Below, piece after piece: positions 5,624-8,224 of a stretch of DNA of 8,224 nucleotides. Every line of letters begins with the position of its first letter. Position 1 is the first letter of the stretch. Under the pieces are notes generated by a model. The model saw only the letters and a list, made by a program, of their open reading frames with translations, made no database searches and was not told the DNA's origin. Both the position numbers and the translations under genes were made by a program. This stretch comes from JBCDAP01 sp038747915 (lineage in GTDB: Bacteria > Planctomycetota > Phycisphaerae > Phycisphaerales > UBA1924): positions 1 through 8,224 of the forward strand of contig JBCDJJ010000114.1 in the NCBI GenBank assembly GCA_038747915.1, given 5' to 3'.

Positions 5624-7089
5624 TGGCACGCGAGAAGAAGACCACCAAACGCGGCAATGGCTCGGGTTCGCTGTTCAAGCGGTCGAATAGCGACAACTGG
5701 TACGCGAGCTGGTACGACGGCCAAGGCAAGCGGAAGGAACGCTCCACCCGCACGACCAGCCGTGCCGACGCCGAGCGGATTATGCGCAAGTGGGTCGAGC
5801 GGGTTGCCCTCGAACGCGAAGGCCTCGTCAAGCCAGAAGGCGGTACGGAACTCGATGGTCATGCACTGGCGAGCATCGCCTCGCATCTCGATGCATTCAA
5901 TAGCTCAAAGCGAGCCGAGGGGCGCACAGATCGTCATATCGCAGAGACACGGAAGATGATCGAGGAAATCGCGGATGGGTGTGGTTGGAAGGACCTCCGT
6001 GACATCACCCCCGATGCTCTTGAGCGATACGTCGGTCGGAGGCGTGCTCCTGACGACCAATCAACGAAGCCCTGGACACCGCGTACTGCCCACAAGTGCA
6101 TCACCGCGCTCCGCACCTTCACCCGCTGGTGCGTGAGCGATGGTCGGCTCGCAGCGGACCCGATCGCCCGCGTCAAGAAGCCCGCACCCACGCGTCAGCG
6201 CGAGCGTCGTTTCCTGACGGTTGAAGAGTGGCGTTGGCTCAAGGCAACCACGGAGGGTGGCACTGAGCGGATGGGCATGCCTGGTCAGGTCCGTCGGTTG
6301 CTCTACGAACTGGCCATTCAGACTGGCCTTCGCTCCAGCGAACTGCGCGGCCTGACTCGCTCATCGCTGTTGCTCGACGCCGACACGCCGTACGTCATGC
6401 TTGAAGCGCGACAGACCAAGAACCGAAAAGCTACGCGGCAGTACATCCGCCCAGAGCTCGCCAGGGAACTCGCTGCGCACGTTGTACGGTTGTTGCCCGG
6501 CTCGCCGGTGTTTTCGATGCCTCGTCGCGAGCATGTGGCCACGATGCTGCGAGCCGACTTGCGAGTAGCGCGTGGCGCGTGGCTCGAAGCAGTGGGGGAG
6601 AACGCGTCCGAGCGAGTCGAGCGAGAGGCGTCAGACTTCCTCCGAGATCAGGATCACGATGGGCGCGTGCTCGACTTCCACGCGCTGCGTCACACCTGCG
6701 GTGCGTGGGCAGCGATCGGGGGCGCGAGCCCCAAGGCGATCCAGACCCTGATGCGTCACTCGACCATCACGCTCACGCTGGACACCTACGGGCATCTCTT
6801 GCCCGACGAAGCAGCGGGGACCGTGGCACGCATGCCCGTCGCTGAGCCGATCGCGCTTCGGCTCACGGGCACCGATGATGGCCAGGCTCAAGACCTCCGT
6901 TCGTTGGGCAGCCTCCCCGCAACCAGCCCCGCAATAGCAGCGCGACCCGGAGCCACTCAACACGACGCAACGCGATGGTCCAGAGACGAAATCGGCCCTG
7001 GCGTGGTGCCAGAGCCGTTTCATAAGCGAGGCGGACGGGACTCGAACCCGCAACCACCGGAGCGACAGTCCGGGACTCTAACCAATTGA
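5623..7089 (+). CDS. Tyrosine site-specific recombinase (phage-type integrase), 488 aa
   Basis: The ATG at 5623 overlaps the previous stop and has AAAGG at 5611-5615, 7 nt upstream. An arm-binding-like N-terminus (GSGSLFKRSNSDNWYASWY, then a basic KRKERST strand) precedes a SAM-like core-binding domain (about 80-180, including 'HKCITALRTFTRWCV') and the catalytic domain from about 195. Catalytic residues are visible: R237 in TGLRSSEL, K266 in QTKNRKATRQY, H353 and R356 in HALRH, H379 in MRHSTIT and Tyr389 in DTYGHL. It should catalyse integration and excision of the element at the neighbouring tRNA-Asp. The family normally ends soon after the Tyr helix, but this frame continues about 75 residues past it. 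The last 20 residues (469-488) and the stop are antisense to the tRNA gene. It is the last gene of the run beginning at 3514. Confidence 0.93.
   Translation: MAREKKTTKRGNGSGSLFKRSNSDNWYASWYDGQGKRKERSTRTTSRADAERIMRKWVERVALEREGLVKPEGGTELDGHALASIASHLDAFNSSKRAEGRTDRHIAETRKMIEEIADGCGWKDLRDITPDALERYVGRRRAPDDQSTKPWTPRTAHKCITALRTFTRWCVSDGRLAADPIARVKKPAPTRQRERRFLTVEEWRWLKATTEGGTERMGMPGQVRRLLYELAIQTGLRSSELRGLTRSSLLLDADTPYVMLEARQTKNRKATRQYIRPELARELAAHVVRLLPGSPVFSMPRREHVATMLRADLRVARGAWLEAVGENASERVEREASDFLRDQDHDGRVLDFHALRHTCGAWAAIGGASPKAIQTLMRHSTITLTLDTYGHLLPDEAAGTVARMPVAEPIALRLTGTDDGQAQDLRSLGSLPATSPAIAARPGATQHDATRWSRDEIGPGVVPEPFHKRGGRDSNPQPPERQSGTLTN
6996..7014 (-). terminator. Hairpin just past the tRNA 3' end, possible tRNA terminator
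   Basis: Read on the minus strand, CTCTGGC-ACCAC-GCCAGGG forms a 7-bp stem (one G-U pair) with a 5-nt loop, 12 bases beyond the tRNA 3' end. Only a weak U-rich stretch (GATTTCG) follows. It lies inside the integrase coding region, so the element may have brought the tRNA a replacement end. Confidence 0.3.
7027..7069. other. Candidate attachment site (element-chromosome junction in the tRNA 3' half)
   Basis: A tyrosine integrase gene that ends in the 3' half of a tRNA gene is the classical arrangement of an element integrated there. The element would lie to the left (below 7027) and the host to the right. The extent given, anticodon loop to discriminator, is what such integrases usually use as core; the true core is not determined. 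No second copy of the tRNA 3' end was found from 1 to 7026, so the other junction is outside the window or lost. Confidence 0.5.
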
Positions 7090-7100
7090 GCTACCGCCCC
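7027..7100 (-). tRNA. tRNA-Asp (anticodon GTC)
   Basis: All arms fold. The acceptor stem is GGGGCGG with CCGCCTC (one G-U). The D arm is GCTC/GAGT. The anticodon stem CCGGA/TCCGG holds the loop CTGTCGC, with anticodon GTC at 7066-7064. The T arm is GCGGG-TTCGAGT-CCCGT. The discriminator base is G (7027), as expected for tRNA-Asp. The gene is 74 nt and CCA is not encoded. The cloverleaf is intact, so the host keeps a functional gene despite the integrase frame entering from its 3' side. Confidence 0.95.
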
Positions 7101-7132
7101 GACGCGGGACCAAGGCCCCGGCCAGATGGGCA

Positions 7133-7160
7133 AGAGTAGCCAGAGCCCATCGGGTGTCAA
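7133..7160 (-). promoter_or_regulatory. Promoter of the tRNA-Asp gene
   Basis: On the minus strand a perfect TTGACA (7160-7155) is followed after 16 bases by TACTCT (7138-7133). Transcription would begin near 7126, about 25 nt before the mature tRNA 5' end at 7100, a normal tRNA leader. The -10 is only a 3 of 6 match, so the call rests on the -35 and the position. Confidence 0.55.
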
Positions 7161-7416
7161 GCGGGAGCGATCACCGGGTTCGTGCGTGCACCGGGCGCGG
7201 CCGGCTGGGATGACAGGGGCCGCTCGATGGACCGGAAATTGTCCTCAACGCCGCAATCAGCACCCGGGATCCGGGGCATCTTGTTGGAGTGACTTGAGAT
7301 GCCTCGCCGCGCACGGAGGTGCGCCCCGACCAGTTGGGTGCCGGTGTGCATGCTGGTGCGATGGGGTGGCGCGTGCGTCGCCGCCGCCACCGGAGCGTTC
7401 CAAGTCAATTCGTCGC

Positions 7417-7494
7417 GGGTGCCACTGGTGGCTTGCCCACCAGTGTGAACATCGAAGCCCTTGAACACCAGCGAACAAGCCGGCAGTGGCACCC
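7417..7494. repeat. Nested inverted repeats with mutually exclusive pairings
   Basis: CACTGGTGG (7423-7431) and CCACCAGTG (7437-7445) form a perfect 9-bp stem with a 5-nt loop. GGGTGCCACTG (7417-7427) is also an exact 11-bp inverted copy of CAGTGGCACCC (7484-7494). The two pairings share 7423-7427 and cannot form together. No T-run follows on either strand. It may be a dispersed repeat, an untranslated RNA or a remnant of an element. Confidence 0.45.
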
Positions 7495-7556
7495 AAATCC
7501 CAGAGTCTGCCGATTCACCACTGAGATTGGCGAGACGAGTTGATTTGGCCTGTTCT

Positions 7557-7597
7557 AGACCCTCCGGGCGCGCCGGCGGCCGGGTGCGCACGGGTCT
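7557..7597 (-). terminator. GC-rich hairpin at the polA stop codon, possible terminator
   Basis: On the minus strand AGACCC, starting within the polA stop codon, pairs with GGGTCT. Inside it GTGCGC can pair with GCGCGC (one G-U, with a 5-nt bulge on one side), leaving a GC-rich loop. There is no U-run (AGAACAGG follows), so it is not a textbook intrinsic terminator. Confidence 0.3.
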
Positions 7598-7971
7598 CAC
7601 TTCCCCTCGAACCAGCTCCGCCCCGACGCCGATTCCACCACGAGCGGCACGCTCAGCTCCATCGCCGACTCCATCCGGCGCACCACGAGATCGCCGACCT
7701 CGTCGGCCGACGATTCCTCCGCCTCGAACACCAGCTCGTCGTGGATCTGCAGCAGCATGAGCGTCTCCGAGAGCACACCCTCGGTGCGCGCTCGGGCCTC
7801 GCCGATCTCCCGATGCACCTGCACCATCGCGAGCTTGATAAGGTCGGCGGCGGACCCCTGCACGACCGAGTTGATCGCCATCCGCTCGGCGAGGGCGCGC
7901 CGCTGGGCGTTCTTCGAGTCGATGCCGTCGATCGGGCGACCTCGACCGAGCAAAGTCACGACGTAACCGTT
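7597..7971 (-). CDS. polA: DNA polymerase I, C-terminal fragment (motif C)
   Basis: The minus strand encodes the last 125 or so residues of a family-A DNA polymerase. 'NGYVVTLLGRGRP' matches the conserved GYV.T..GRRR turn. 'AERMAINSVVQGSAADLIKL' follows, then motif C 'LQIHDELVFE' with the catalytic HD at about 7743-7738, and the family's usual ending 'VPLVVE..SG.SW'. The enzyme fills gaps and replaces RNA primers. The gene should continue upstream (rightwards on the minus strand) into motif B, about 35 residues earlier. Instead homology stops at about 7971 and the frame meets a TGA at 7996-7994. A GTG at 7959 could start an ORF, but it is an internal codon of the family. The missing core lies next door in the opposite orientation. 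Confidence 0.88.
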   Translation of the reverse strand, partial: NGYVVTLLGRGRPIDGIDSKNAQRRALAERMAINSVVQGSAADLIKLAMVQVHREIGEARARTEGVLSETLMLLQIHDELVFEAEESSADEVGDLVVRRMESAMELSVPLVVESASGRSWFEGK

Positions 7972-7977
7972 CGTCTG

Positions 7978-8224
7978 GGGCGGGTGCTGATCTCAGCGGA
8001 TTACTCGCAGATCGAGCTGCGCCTGCTCGCGCACCTATCGGCCGACGAGGCCCTGATCGAGGCGTTCCGGGCCGGCGCGGACCTCCACCGGGCGGTGGCG
8101 GCCCAGATCCATAGCGTCGACGAGTCCGATGTCTCGCGCGAGCAGCGCGAGGGCGCGAAGATGGTGAACTTCGGCATCGTCTACGGCATCACGCCCTTCG
8201 GGCTCGCACGACGCCTCGGCGTGG
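7978..8224 (+). CDS. polA: DNA polymerase I, polymerase-core fragment (motifs A and B), runs off the window
   Basis: The plus strand, open to the last base, encodes 'GRVLISADYSQIELRLLAHL' (motif A; metal-binding Asp codon 7999-8001), 'LIEAFRAGADLHRAVA', and motif B 'REGAKMVNFGIVYGITPFGL' with its Lys at 8158-8160 and Tyr at 8182-8184. These are the residues normally just before the fragment encoded on the other strand at 7597-7971. GC-rich codon use matches that fragment, so both may come from the same gene. No start codon or ribosome site precedes it and the N-terminal part of the protein is absent here. It is part of a rearranged gene or of a chimeric join, not an independent gene. Confidence 0.88.

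Larger units (their letters stand above)
7101..7596. other. Non-coding interval between tRNA-Asp and polA
   Basis: About 500 bases without a convincing gene. It holds the tRNA promoter (7133-7160), a structured inverted-repeat block (7417-7494) and a GC-rich hairpin at the polA end (7557-7597). In 7161-7416 I see nothing I can name. Reading frames here are compositionally poor and lack recognisable motifs. Confidence 0.6.

Noticed and set aside
7157..7600. Minus-strand frame starting with a GTG that overlaps the polA stop
   Set aside because: The start overlap is tempting, but the product is low-complexity without motifs, the start lies in a GC-rich hairpin, and the region is better explained as non-coding with inverted repeats.
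7757..7966. Plus-strand open frame opposite the polA C-terminal fragment
   Set aside because: The minus strand carries unmistakable polymerase motifs here; the plus frame is its shadow.

Overview
The window is high-GC bacterial DNA, apart from about 150 AT-rich bases at the left edge. It suggests a Planctomycetota-type genome, possibly class Phycisphaerae. That guess rests on remembered protein families (the gene ending at 871, and the pair at 1063-1879 with its STGPRT / GKARSR / RHG signature), not on a search. The host framework is on the right: a minus-strand tRNA-Asp(GTC) at 7027-7100 with its own promoter, and pieces of polA (DNA polymerase I) from 7597 to the end.

Layout. 2-871: 3' part of a gene of unknown function, with an AT-rich start and a GC-rich remainder in one open frame. 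1063-1879: two overlapping genes of unknown function, the second starting inside the first. 1876-1927: a good sigma70-type promoter with a split inverted repeat. 1980-3425: a 481-residue protein of unknown function with a C-terminal helix-turn-helix-like segment. 3413-3468: palindromic, partly duplicated operator-like repeats. 3514-7089: a compact run of six genes joined by stop/start overlaps or a 1-nt gap: two small MerR/excisionase-type HTH proteins, a 70-aa protein, a RecA-fold (AAA_25/RepA-like) ATPase, a 48-aa protein and a tyrosine integrase. The integrase frame runs into the antisense strand of the tRNA gene and stops there. 7101-7596: non-coding, with tRNA promoter and hairpins. 7597-8224: two polA pieces in opposite orientations.

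How it fits together. The 3514-7089 run looks like the integration/excision and possibly replication module of an integrative element sitting at the 3' end of tRNA-Asp. The HTH proteins would be excisionase/regulators, the ATPase a candidate replicative helicase or loader, and the integrase would act at the tRNA. No capsid, packaging, conjugation, primase or initiator gene is visible, so the element may be a satellite, a decayed element, or one extending left beyond the window. No second copy of the tRNA 3' end was found, so the left boundary is unknown.

The strongest oddities are three. First, polA is broken by an inversion or fold-back join near 7971-7978. Second, an 8-bp-period array of TGGCGR/CCGCCA words lies at 5398-5544, across the ATPase/48-aa gene junction. 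Third, the integrase takes its last 20 residues and stop codon from the tRNA gene.
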